Shown here: positions 1-5,846 of the stretch, piece after piece | How the letters are laid out: the number at the start of each line of letters is the position of its first letter | How positions within the stretch are numbered: the first letter of the stretch is position 1 | The notes under the pieces: generated by a model | The model's input: only the letters and a program-made list of their open reading frames with translations | Told to the model about the DNA's origin: nothing | Databases searched by the model: none | Position numbers and translations under genes: made by a program | Assembly (NCBI RefSeq): GCF_938030685.1 | Contig: NZ_CALHHX010000051.1 | Coordinates: 1 to 7,672 of the forward strand | Direction of reading: 5' to 3' | From: an uncultured Campylobacter sp. | GTDB taxonomy: Bacteria; Campylobacterota; Campylobacteria; Campylobacterales; Campylobacteraceae | DNA: 7,672 nt

Positions 1-592
1 CGTAGCGAGAAATGATGGCGAAAATTTTCTTGCCGACATCGCTATTGCTAGGATCTCCGCGGTTTGTTATAGCGTCGCTACCACCACCTGCACTACTGGA
101 GCCGCCGCCCCCGCCGCTACCCAGCGAAATAGGCTTTGTCGGGTCAAATTTCGCCGTTAAATTCCTATCGCTGCTTTGAACTTTATGCTCTTTTTTAGGC
201 TTAGGTTTTTCGATCGGTTTTGGTTTTTCTACCGGCTTTGGCTTAGGCTTTTCGACCGGTTTTGGTTTTTCGACTACAGGCTCTGGTATAGGCTCCGGCT
301 CAGGCGGAGTTGGTTCCGGTTCTGGTTCTGGTTCCGGTTCGGGCTCGGGCTCGGGCGGAGTGGGCTCTGGCTCAGGATCCGCTTCAGACTGCTCGGAAGG
401 AGGCGGGATATTGGGCTCATCGGAGATATCGCCCTGCTTGGCATCATCCATTATGCTATCGATGGAAAAGGCTATCATATCGGGCATGCTAGGCGGCTTC
501 GGTGCCGACGATAAAAGAGCAAAAACACCCACAGCGATGATGCAATGCAGCACCAAAGATACGATAAAACCTACTGCGCTATCTTTATTCAT
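1..592 (-). CDS. tonB: TonB energy-transducing protein, C-terminus cut off by the window edge
   Basis: TonB spans the periplasm and passes proton-motive energy from ExbB/ExbD to outer-membrane receptors. About 197 codons are visible and the frame is still open at base 1. The protein starts MNKDSAVGFIVSLVLHC, with one membrane anchor (about residues 8-28) carrying the family's SxxxH signature (Ser12, His16). An acidic Glu-Pro block follows (about 72-104), then a basic Lys-Pro block (about 105-134), giving the charge-split rigid rod typical of TonB. Next comes a Gly/Ser-rich stretch (about 157-175). The visible end, KKIFAIISRY, probably begins the globular receptor-binding domain, most of which lies outside. 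The ATG overlaps the exbD stop by four bases (ATGA, 589-592), so translation is probably coupled. Function is confident from motifs plus neighbours. Confidence 0.93.
   Translation of the reverse strand, partial: MNKDSAVGFIVSLVLHCIIAVGVFALLSSAPKPPSMPDMIAFSIDSIMDDAKQGDISDEPNIPPPSEQSEADPEPEPTPPEPEPEPEPEPEPEPTPPEPEPIPEPVVEKPKPVEKPKPKPVEKPKPIEKPKPKKEHKVQSSDRNLTAKFDPTKPISLGSGGGGGSSSAGGGSDAITNRGDPSNSDVGKKIFAIISRY
191..277 (-). repeat. Imperfect 18-base repeats encoding the Lys-Pro block of TonB
   Basis: Related units at 206-223, 224-241 and 248-265, with a partial fourth at 266-277, share a TTTTCGAYCGGTTTTGG-like core on the plus strand. Together with shorter Pro-Lys spacer codons they encode repeated EKPKP(I/V) motifs. 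This is a coding repeat inside tonB, not a separate element. Confidence 0.8.
311..352 (-). repeat. Seven tandem hexamers encoding the Glu-Pro block of TonB
   Basis: Seven hexamers of the form NGGYTC run end to end (plus strand: TGGTTC, CGGTTC, TGGTTC, TGGTTC, CGGTTC, GGGCTC, GGGCTC). On the minus strand each encodes Glu-Pro. The array is in frame, so gain or loss of units would change rod length without breaking tonB. Confidence 0.85.
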
Positions 593-972
593 TGCTCTTT
601 TTCGGTCACGATCGCAAATTTTTCATGGCCCGCCTTTTTTAGGACATCCATGATAGAAATGAAAGAGGAAAATTTCGAGTCTTTATCGTTTTTCAATACG
701 ACAAGATCGTTTTTATCGAGAGCGGCAATTTTTTTCTCAAGCTCATCCTCGCTTATTGCGACATCGTCTAGATAAATTTTAGATTCGCTATCCACTTTGA
801 TGGTAACTTTTTTATCCTCTTGCGGGTTTTGCGAGCTTGAAGAAGATGGAAGATTTACCTTAATATGCCCCTGCGCAATGAAAGTCGAGACACTAAGCAC
901 GATCGCTAACAGCACCAGCATAATGTCGATGAACGGGACGATATTTAGCCCGTCTCGTCTAGGAATGCTCAT
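589..972 (-). CDS. exbD: ExbD, biopolymer transport protein of the TonB complex
   Basis: ExbD is the inner-membrane partner of ExbB in the proton channel that powers TonB. The 127-residue protein has a short cytoplasmic N-terminus, one membrane helix (about 11-33, NIVPFIDIMLVLLAIVL) and a periplasmic domain. Asp16 in that helix corresponds to the essential proton-carrying aspartate of the family (Asp25 in E. coli). The linker holds a run of five serines (43-47). The start ATG directly abuts the exbB stop codon with no spacer. A GAGG inside the end of exbB is the likely ribosome site. Its own stop overlaps the tonB start. Length is normal for the family. Confidence 0.95.
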   Translation of the reverse strand: MSIPRRDGLNIVPFIDIMLVLLAIVLSVSTFIAQGHIKVNLPSSSSSQNPQEDKKVTIKVDSESKIYLDDVAISEDELEKKIAALDKNDLVVLKNDKDSKFSSFISIMDVLKKAGHEKFAIVTEKEQ

Positions 973-1401
973 TTATTTAACCTCATCGTAGCGATTTAGA
1001 AGCACATCAACTTTACGGACGAAACCGTTGTAGATGATAAGCGTAGGCACGGCGACGACTAGACCAGTAGCCGTAGCTTTAAGGGCAAGCGAGAGACCTT
1101 GCATGATAGCCTTGGTATCGATACCGCTTGCAGTACTCATATCAAAAAATGTGATCATAATGCCGATGACAGTACCTAAAAGACCGATGTACGGAGCATT
1201 TGAATAAACAATATAAAGCGTCGTTAAATTTTTTGTCAGAGCCTCTTCATATAGCGCCTTGCTTTTGTAATCGCTCGCCTTAACCTTCGAATAAAAAAGC
1301 ATCCTTTCGATAGTAAACCACACGACCAAAAAGCTCATAAATCCGAGGATCGCAAAGATAATGTAATCCACGTAATGCGCCAAAAATTCCATAATGCCCA
1401 T
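973..1401 (-). CDS. exbB: ExbB, short-form MotA/TolQ/ExbB proton channel protein
   Basis: ExbB forms the pentameric inner-membrane channel that houses ExbD and energises TonB. This 142-residue protein is much shorter than E. coli ExbB (about 244) and matches the short form I expect in Campylobacter and Helicobacter. Three membrane helices are visible at about 11-31, 70-88 (YIGLLGTVIGIMITFF) and 104-126 (ALKATATGLVVAVPTLIIY), the last two being the family's core. The conserved glutamate of E. coli helix 3 (GIAEAL context) appears to be Leu105 here. The start is supported by AAGGAG at 1407-1412, five bases upstream; a second in-frame ATG lies three codons in and is a less likely start. It is first in the exbB-exbD-tonB operon. 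Confidence 0.94.
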   Translation of the reverse strand: MGIMEFLAHYVDYIIFAILGFMSFLVVWFTIERMLFYSKVKASDYKSKALYEEALTKNLTTLYIVYSNAPYIGLLGTVIGIMITFFDMSTASGIDTKAIMQGLSLALKATATGLVVAVPTLIIYNGFVRKVDVLLNRYDEVK

Positions 1402-1522
1402 AAGCTCTCCTTAAAAATTTTAAAAATTTTTATAAATTCAGCAAATCGCCTTGCCAAAAAAATGAGCGATTTTATCAAAAATAGATTTAATTTTTACTAA
1501 AATTTTGATGATCGATATTTAA

Positions 1523-1528
1523 ATTATA
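1523..1528 (-). promoter_or_regulatory. Candidate -10 element for exbB-exbD-tonB
   Basis: The minus strand reads TATAAT exactly here. It is immediately downstream of the Fur-like arms at 1530-1558, which would cover its -35 region. No good -35 is visible, as is usual for Campylobacter sigma-70 promoters. The leader to exbB would be about 115 bases. A second, weaker option is GATAAAAT at 1469-1476 (minus strand), closer to the gene. Confidence 0.45.
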
Positions 1529-1529
1529 T

Positions 1530-1558
1530 TTTATCATTTAGCTTTATTTAATGATAAT
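1530..1558. promoter_or_regulatory. Probable Fur-type operator, exbB side
   Basis: TTTATCATT (1530-1538) faces AATGATAAT (1550-1558), giving inverted arms of eight bases separated by eleven. TGATAAT at 1552-1558 is a perfect half-site of the 7-1-7 Fur box (TGATAATnATTATCA). TTTATCA at 1530-1536 matches 6 of 7 in the opposite half. It overlaps the upstream part of the candidate exbB promoter, where iron-bound Fur would repress. The role is inferred from sequence and context. Confidence 0.5.
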
Positions 1559-1599
1559 AAAGCATTTGGTGATAGAATTTTAATGATTTTAAAACGTCT

Positions 1600-1614
1600 T
1601 GATAATTAATATAA
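1600..1614. promoter_or_regulatory. Probable Fur box, receptor side
   Basis: This site matches the 7-1-7 Fur consensus TGATAATnATTATCA at 12 of 14 positions: a perfect left half TGATAAT, a spacer T, and the right half AATATAA. It lies 64 to 78 bases upstream of the receptor start, close to candidate -10 sequences (TATAAAAT at 1610-1617, TATATTAT at 1631-1638). A further ATTATCA half-site at 1657-1663 sits next to the ribosome site. Iron-dependent repression of the receptor is the expected outcome. Confidence 0.55.
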
Positions 1615-1666
1615 AATAAAGGATTAATTTTATATTATTTGCCGTTTTTTAATCTTATTATCATTT

Positions 1667-1671
1667 AGGAG
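1667..1671 (+). promoter_or_regulatory. Ribosome binding site of the receptor gene
   Basis: AGGAG lies six bases before the ATG at 1678. This fixes the start and agrees with the signal peptide that follows directly. Confidence 0.85.
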
Positions 1672-1677
1672 TTTCGT

Positions 1678-3747
1678 ATGAAAAAATTTCATCTGGCTTT
1701 GTCTTTGTGCGCGGTTCTTTGCTTAAGCGCACAAGCAGACGAGAAATCAAGCGCTACGGACGCATCCAAAAGCAAGGATTCAAATACGCAAAGCCTAGGC
1801 GTAATCGAAGTTACTAGCGATTCTAGCACGCCTAGCACCGTGGATGATGTCAAAATCAACACCCGTAACGCTACGCTCGTAAAAGATGTATTTCGCGACA
1901 TCCCAGGCGTTTATGTGGGCGGCACCAACGGCATGAATCAAAAAATTTATATGCGCGGCGTGAGCGATCGCGGTCTAAATATCACGATTGACGGCGCGAA
2001 GCAAAACGGCAATACCTTTCATCACAACGCCGATTTACTAATCGATCCGGATCTTATCAAAGCCGTAGAGGTCGATGTAGGCGCGCGCTCGATCGTGAAC
2101 GGCTCGGGCGCTTTGGGCGGCTCAGTTGCCTTCAGGACAGTAGACGCTTCTGACATGCTTGAGGACGGTCAGGATATCGGTGCCAAGCTCAAAGTGGGCT
2201 ATACGAGCAATAACGAAGGCTATTCGCAAAGTGCGATGCTCTACGGCAGAGCGTTTGATAGCCTAGATATGCTTGCTGCGTTTAAGCACTACGGATACGG
2301 CTTCGGCGAATCGGGCAACGGCAAGCCTACGGGCGGCGACGGCAACGATATAAATTATTTATTAAAAGCGGGCTATAGCTTTTTGGATTTTCATAAAATT
2401 TCGCTCTCTACCGAGCATATGCAGTATAAAGGTCTCTATCCGCTGCGCCCAGAATTCGGCTCATGGTTAAACGGACAGCTGGATAACCGCAAATACGAGC
2501 GCGATACGCACACGATCAAATACACGTATAATCCAAGCGACCTGCTAGAACTCGACATCACGGGATATTACACCAAGCATCAACGCATCGGATCGACTTC
2601 GACGAACGTAAAATGGGGCGTCGAGACCAAAGGCGGCAAAATCGGCGCTAAGAGTAAATTTGAAACGGGCGATCTGGCTCATACGTTGCGTTACGGCTTT
2701 GATTACTACCGCTCCGAAAACTACGTTAAGCCCGGCAATCTACGCCCCGAGAAGGTCGATAATTATAGCTTTTATATCGAGGATGCTATGCGCTACGGCG
2801 GGCTTACGGTAACTCCTGGCGTGCGCTACGAAAGGCACGAGCTAAAGACTTACAACGGCAGAGGTGCTAATATCTCTAGCTACAAATATAAATTTGACGA
2901 AGTAAGCCCTGCTTTAGCGCTTGATTACGAGATCGGCGCGGGATTTGGAGCGTTTGCGAGCTATGCGCGAGTATTTAGAGGACCTGACGTAATGGAGAGC
3001 ATGATGGCTGCGGGTACTAGCCGCGGCAGACCACTAAGCTGGATGGCCAATGAAAATTTAAAGGCCACTACGGGTAACGCCTACGAAATAGGCGGTCGCT
3101 ACAAAAGCGAGCTAGGAGAGAATTCCTCGGTAAGCCTAACTGCGAAGTATTTCAGGACGGAGTATAAAAATCTCATCGTAGATAACAATGCGGCGGGCGG
3201 AATCGTCGGCTGCCCGGGAGGCGCACAGGGCACCTTATGCAGGGCTAATGCAGGCGGTGCGGACATTGACGGCGTCGAGCTTTACGCAAGATTAATATTA
3301 GATGATTTGAGCCTTGCTGCGGGTTACACCCACCAGCACGTAGAATATAAAGACCGCGTGCGCAGCGGCTCGGGCTATCTAAGCTCAAACATCATCGGCT
3401 ACCGCGACTATGGCGATAAATACACCTTCAATGCCGAATACGCAATCTCTGTGGCGGATCTACTGCTGGGCTATAACTTGCTCTTTTTCGACTCCAAAAA
3501 CGTAGCCTCCGCAGCTAGCGACGAAAAAACAAAAGTGCCTAGCTATGCGGTTCACGATCTATATGTGACCTACGCTCCGGATAGCGGGCGATTTAAAGGG
3601 CTTGAGATCAACGCTGGCGTTTACAATCTCTTTGATAAAGCCTACGCGTCGCACTCGCAGCGCAGCGCCGATTTCACCGGTGATTCAAACGCTATCGACT
3701 GGGAGCCGGGACGAAATTTCAAGCTAAGCGTGGCGTATAAATTTTAA
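1678..3747 (+). CDS. TonB-dependent outer-membrane receptor, probably for haem or protein-bound iron
   Basis: This 689-residue receptor imports a large iron-containing ligand using TonB energy. A signal peptide (residues 1-20, cleavage after AQA) leads to a candidate TonB box at L40-T46 (LGVIEVT). The plug domain follows (about 55-160; KIYMRGVSDRGLNITIDGAK, then DPDLIKAVEVDVGARSIVNGSGALGGSVAF). A long barrel ends in Tyr-Lys-Phe, the outer-membrane assembly signal. FRGPD (433-437) and NENL (458-461) resemble the FRAP and NPDL motifs of the haem/haemoglobin/transferrin receptor family, but no histidine lies between them. Cys512 and Cys521 may form a disulfide in an external loop. The divergent exbB-exbD-tonB operon and Fur-like sites support iron uptake. 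The locus resembles C. jejuni ctuA-exbB1-exbD1-tonB1, but I cannot confirm orthology or ligand. Confidence 0.9.
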   Translation: MKKFHLALSLCAVLCLSAQADEKSSATDASKSKDSNTQSLGVIEVTSDSSTPSTVDDVKINTRNATLVKDVFRDIPGVYVGGTNGMNQKIYMRGVSDRGLNITIDGAKQNGNTFHHNADLLIDPDLIKAVEVDVGARSIVNGSGALGGSVAFRTVDASDMLEDGQDIGAKLKVGYTSNNEGYSQSAMLYGRAFDSLDMLAAFKHYGYGFGESGNGKPTGGDGNDINYLLKAGYSFLDFHKISLSTEHMQYKGLYPLRPEFGSWLNGQLDNRKYERDTHTIKYTYNPSDLLELDITGYYTKHQRIGSTSTNVKWGVETKGGKIGAKSKFETGDLAHTLRYGFDYYRSENYVKPGNLRPEKVDNYSFYIEDAMRYGGLTVTPGVRYERHELKTYNGRGANISSYKYKFDEVSPALALDYEIGAGFGAFASYARVFRGPDVMESMMAAGTSRGRPLSWMANENLKATTGNAYEIGGRYKSELGENSSVSLTAKYFRTEYKNLIVDNNAAGGIVGCPGGAQGTLCRANAGGADIDGVELYARLILDDLSLAAGYTHQHVEYKDRVRSGSGYLSSNIIGYRDYGDKYTFNAEYAISVADLLLGYNLLFFDSKNVASAASDEKTKVPSYAVHDLYVTYAPDSGRFKGLEINAGVYNLFDKAYASHSQRSADFTGDSNAIDWEPGRNFKLSVAYKF

Positions 3748-3802
3748 AGCTTACGCGAGAGACCGTACGAAATTTTGCACGCTAAAGCGGCGAAATTTTA
3801 AA

Positions 3803-3871
3803 AATTCAAAACCCTTGGAATTTTAAAATTCCTAGGGCTTTGGAAATTTGAAATTCCAAGGGCTTTGAATT
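3803..3871. repeat. Three-unit inverted and direct repeat downstream of the receptor
   Basis: Arms 3803-3823 and 3851-3871 are inverted repeats matching at 20 of 21 positions, with a 27-base loop. Inside the loop, a third unit (about 3826-3846) is a near-direct copy of the right arm. The left arm can also pair with this middle copy: 3812-3824 with 3825-3837 matches at 12 of 13 positions with no loop, so that hairpin would have to open a few central pairs. Two hairpins sharing the left arm are therefore possible. It lies 55 bases after the receptor stop. It could end the receptor transcript, but there is no clear T-run after the right arm. Confidence 0.8.
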
Positions 3872-3997
3872 TCAAGCCTTTAAATTTTACTAACAGAAAT
3901 TTTCTCATAAAATTTTTGCGAATAGCAAAATTCTCATTTGTAATAAAATTCTAGCTTACGGCGAAATTCCCAAAATTCAAAGCGATATCCGTAGCGC

Positions 3998-4029
3998 TTT
4001 ACATCCGAAGTTCGTTTAGAATTTATAAA
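3998..4029 (+). promoter_or_regulatory. Weak candidate promoter for creD
   Basis: TTTACA (3998-4003) is followed by TTTATA (4022-4027) at an 18-base spacing, or by TATAAA (4024-4029) at 20. Both elements are plausible but not strong, and AT-rich spacers give such matches by chance. Confidence 0.3.
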
Positions 4030-4097
4030 ATTCCTCCCGCTTCAAGCGCCGTCCGTTTACTCTTCATCGTTAAAATTCTGTTTTAAATTCTACTTAA

Positions 4098-4111
4098 AAG
4101 GAGAGCCTTTG
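4098..4111 (+). promoter_or_regulatory. Ribosome site and TTG start codon of creD
   Basis: AAGGAG (4098-4103) sits five bases before TTG (4109-4111). The strength of this site decides the non-ATG start. Confidence 0.8.
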
Positions 4112-5497
4112 TTAAATTCTACTAAAAACGCCATTCGCGGCGCGTTTTGGACGAAACCGTTCATAGTTTTAGTGCTGCTTTTGCTGCTGCTAATCCCGCT
4201 AAGCTTTATCGATAATCTTACCTACTCGCGCTCCGAAACCAAGCAGCTCGCGCAGGATTCGATCCTCACGCCGGTGGGTGGTGAGCTGCAAATCCAAGGC
4301 CTTGCGATCGTAGTGCCCTACGCAGAGATAATCGAAGCGATAGACAAAAGCAACAACGAGCTCATAAAAAGGCGCGTAGAGAAAAATTTCATCATCGTGC
4401 CTAAAAACTACTTCTTATCAGCGCAGATCGACCCCACCTATCTAAAGCGCGGGATTTTTCGCGTTCCGATATATAACGGCGATTTTGCGCTTAAGGCGGA
4501 CTTTGAGGCGATAAACTATACCGAGCTCGGCGTTGATCCTGCGCGGCTAAATTTCGACGAAGCCGTGCTAGTGCTCGGCGTAGGCAATCAAAAATCCTTC
4601 ACCGCCTCCCCCGCTTTAAGCTTAAACGGCAAGGAGCTTAAGCAATATCACGGCAACACCGAAGCTAAAATTTTCGATCGAAGCCTAATTTACAAGCTCC
4701 CCGCTTCCGCGCTTTCGTCTGATTTCAGCATCAGCGGCACGCTTAAAATCCAAGGCGGCGAGGCACTTCATCTAGCTCCGATCGCGCAAAATAGCCGTTT
4801 TGAAATTAGCTCTACTTGGGCATCGCCTAGCTTTGGCGGCGGTTTTATCGCCAAATCGCGCGAGGTAAGCGCTAGCGGTTTTAAAGCTTCGTGGGAAGTT
4901 ACAGGCTTAGCCGCGGGCATTGCTCCTGCGTGGCTTGCAGATCAAGATGACCGCGTCGCTATGACGAACTGGCGCAGCAACGACGATAGAAATGATGCCG
5001 TAAGTATCGGTTTCATCGAGCCCGTGAATAACTACTCGCTGATTAAGCGCTGCACGGATTACGCGCTGTTATTCTTAGCGGTGCCGTTTTTAGCGATCTT
5101 TTTGTGCGAGGTTTATACTCACGAGCGCATCCACCCGATCCAGTACCTATTAATCGGGCTTGAAGACGTCGTTTTCTACCTGCTGGTGCTTTCGCTCTCC
5201 GAACACATCGGCTTTGCGATCAGCTACGCTATCTCGGCGATCGCGGTAAGCGCGATAGTGTTTTTCTACGCAAGCGCGATTTTCAAAGGCGCGCGCTGGG
5301 GCATTTTCATCACTTGCGTTCAGCTCGTTTCATACGCGATCCTCTATGTCATCTTAAATTCCGAAGACTACGCCCTATTAATGGGAAGCCTGATGATATT
5401 CGCGGTGATCTCTTTGGTGATGTATTTTACGCGCAAGCTCGATTGGTACGACACCGCGATCCCAAGCGGCGAGAAAAAGCAGGAGTCCGAAATTTAG
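4109..5497 (+). CDS. creD: CreD-family inner-membrane protein, TTG start
   Basis: CreD is an inner-membrane protein of poorly known function, linked in E. coli to the CreBC two-component system and to envelope integrity. The 462 residues match the family's usual length. One N-terminal membrane helix (about 17-35) leads to a large periplasmic domain (about 36-312), followed by a block of helices (about 316-440). Family motifs are clear: HPIQYLLIGL (from His342), SEHIGF (364-369), SEDYALL (418-424) and TRKLDWY (441-447). The start is TTG, supported by AAGGAG at 4098-4103, five bases upstream; no nearby in-frame ATG fits better. No creB or creC gene is visible here, so any regulator must lie elsewhere or be absent. 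Family assignment is very secure; physiological role is not. Confidence 0.95.
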   Translation: MLNSTKNAIRGAFWTKPFIVLVLLLLLLIPLSFIDNLTYSRSETKQLAQDSILTPVGGELQIQGLAIVVPYAEIIEAIDKSNNELIKRRVEKNFIIVPKNYFLSAQIDPTYLKRGIFRVPIYNGDFALKADFEAINYTELGVDPARLNFDEAVLVLGVGNQKSFTASPALSLNGKELKQYHGNTEAKIFDRSLIYKLPASALSSDFSISGTLKIQGGEALHLAPIAQNSRFEISSTWASPSFGGGFIAKSREVSASGFKASWEVTGLAAGIAPAWLADQDDRVAMTNWRSNDDRNDAVSIGFIEPVNNYSLIKRCTDYALLFLAVPFLAIFLCEVYTHERIHPIQYLLIGLEDVVFYLLVLSLSEHIGFAISYAISAIAVSAIVFFYASAIFKGARWGIFITCVQLVSYAILYVILNSEDYALLMGSLMIFAVISLVMYFTRKLDWYDTAIPSGEKKQESEI

Positions 5498-5529
5498 CCT
5501 TTAAATTTGCCGCTAAATTTAATCGCAAG

Positions 5530-5566
5530 GGCCTTTGGAGCTTTAAAATCCAAAGACCATTTTAAA
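5530..5566 (+). terminator. Probable intrinsic terminator of creD
   Basis: A stem GGCCTTTGGA / TCCAAAGACC (5530-5539 with 5549-5558, one mismatch) encloses a nine-base loop and is followed by ATTTTAAATTT. It lies 33 bases after the creD stop. The T-run is short, so efficiency is uncertain. Confidence 0.6.
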
Positions 5567-5789
5567 TTTGCTCGCTTTTGCTCGCTAAATTTCAACTGCA
5601 AAATTTCATCTATCTGAAATTTTACCCACCGCGGCAGGCAAATCGCGGTGTGGGAGCAAGATGCGCGGCGACGCGTTTTAAATTTAATTCCGTTAGCGCA
5701 CCGAGCCGAACGGCGCATTTTAAAATTTTGCCCTGCGAGCGGGAGTATGTCGCGACCAAATCTAGAGCGCGCCGCTTTAAATTTTAAAA

Positions 5790-5818
5790 TTTCATCTGCG
5801 CCGATTTTTGAGTATAAT
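5790..5818 (+). promoter_or_regulatory. Promoter of tsaD
   Basis: A perfect TATAAT (5813-5818) is preceded by a T-run (5805-5809), typical of Campylobacter sigma-70 promoters. A weak TTTCAT lies at 5790-5795 with a 17-base spacing. The predicted leader is about 20 bases. Confidence 0.7.
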
Positions 5819-5832
5819 GAGCGAAAAATTTT

Positions 5833-5846
5833 AAGGATTTTGTGTG
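5833..5846 (+). promoter_or_regulatory. Ribosome site and GTG start codon of tsaD
   Basis: AAGGA (5833-5837) lies six bases before GTG (5844-5846). The family's conserved N-terminal ILAIESSCDDSS follows immediately, so this start is secure. The overlapping GTG at 5842 runs straight into a stop. Confidence 0.85.

Larger units (their letters stand above)
3748..4108. other. 361-base non-coding spacer between receptor and creD
   Basis: Apart from the repeat at 3803-3871 and the candidate promoter near 4000-4030, I see only AT-rich sequence with many AAATTT and AAATTC words. No convincing reading frame with a ribosome site was found on either strand. Confidence 0.6.
5498..5843. other. 346-base non-coding spacer between creD and tsaD, with hairpins
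   Basis: Besides the terminator and the tsaD promoter, it contains a perfect nine-base inverted repeat (5600-5608 with 5615-5623, six-base loop). It also contains a seven-base GC-rich one (CACCGCG 5627-5633 with CGCGGTG 5644-5650, ten-base loop). AAATTT-type words recur. No reading frame here has a ribosome site or recognisable product. It could contain an unannotated small RNA or a decayed gene, but nothing proves either. Confidence 0.5.

Noticed and set aside
176..653. Plus-strand reading frames rich in Phe/Arg/Trp or Gly/Ser opposite tonB
   Set aside because: They are antisense reflections of the Glu-Pro and Lys-Pro repeats; no ribosome site and no recognisable product.
1689..1901. Minus-strand frame inside the start of the receptor gene
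   Set aside because: Lies wholly opposite a well-supported gene, with no ribosome site or family features.
1678..3747. Copper receptor (OprC/NosA type) as an alternative identity for the receptor
   Set aside because: The plug does not show the Met/His/Cys pattern I associate with that family, and the neighbourhood and Fur-like sites favour iron or haem.
5314..5565. Plus-strand frame overlapping the end of creD
   Set aside because: Out of frame with a secure gene and running through its probable terminator; composition is not protein-like.
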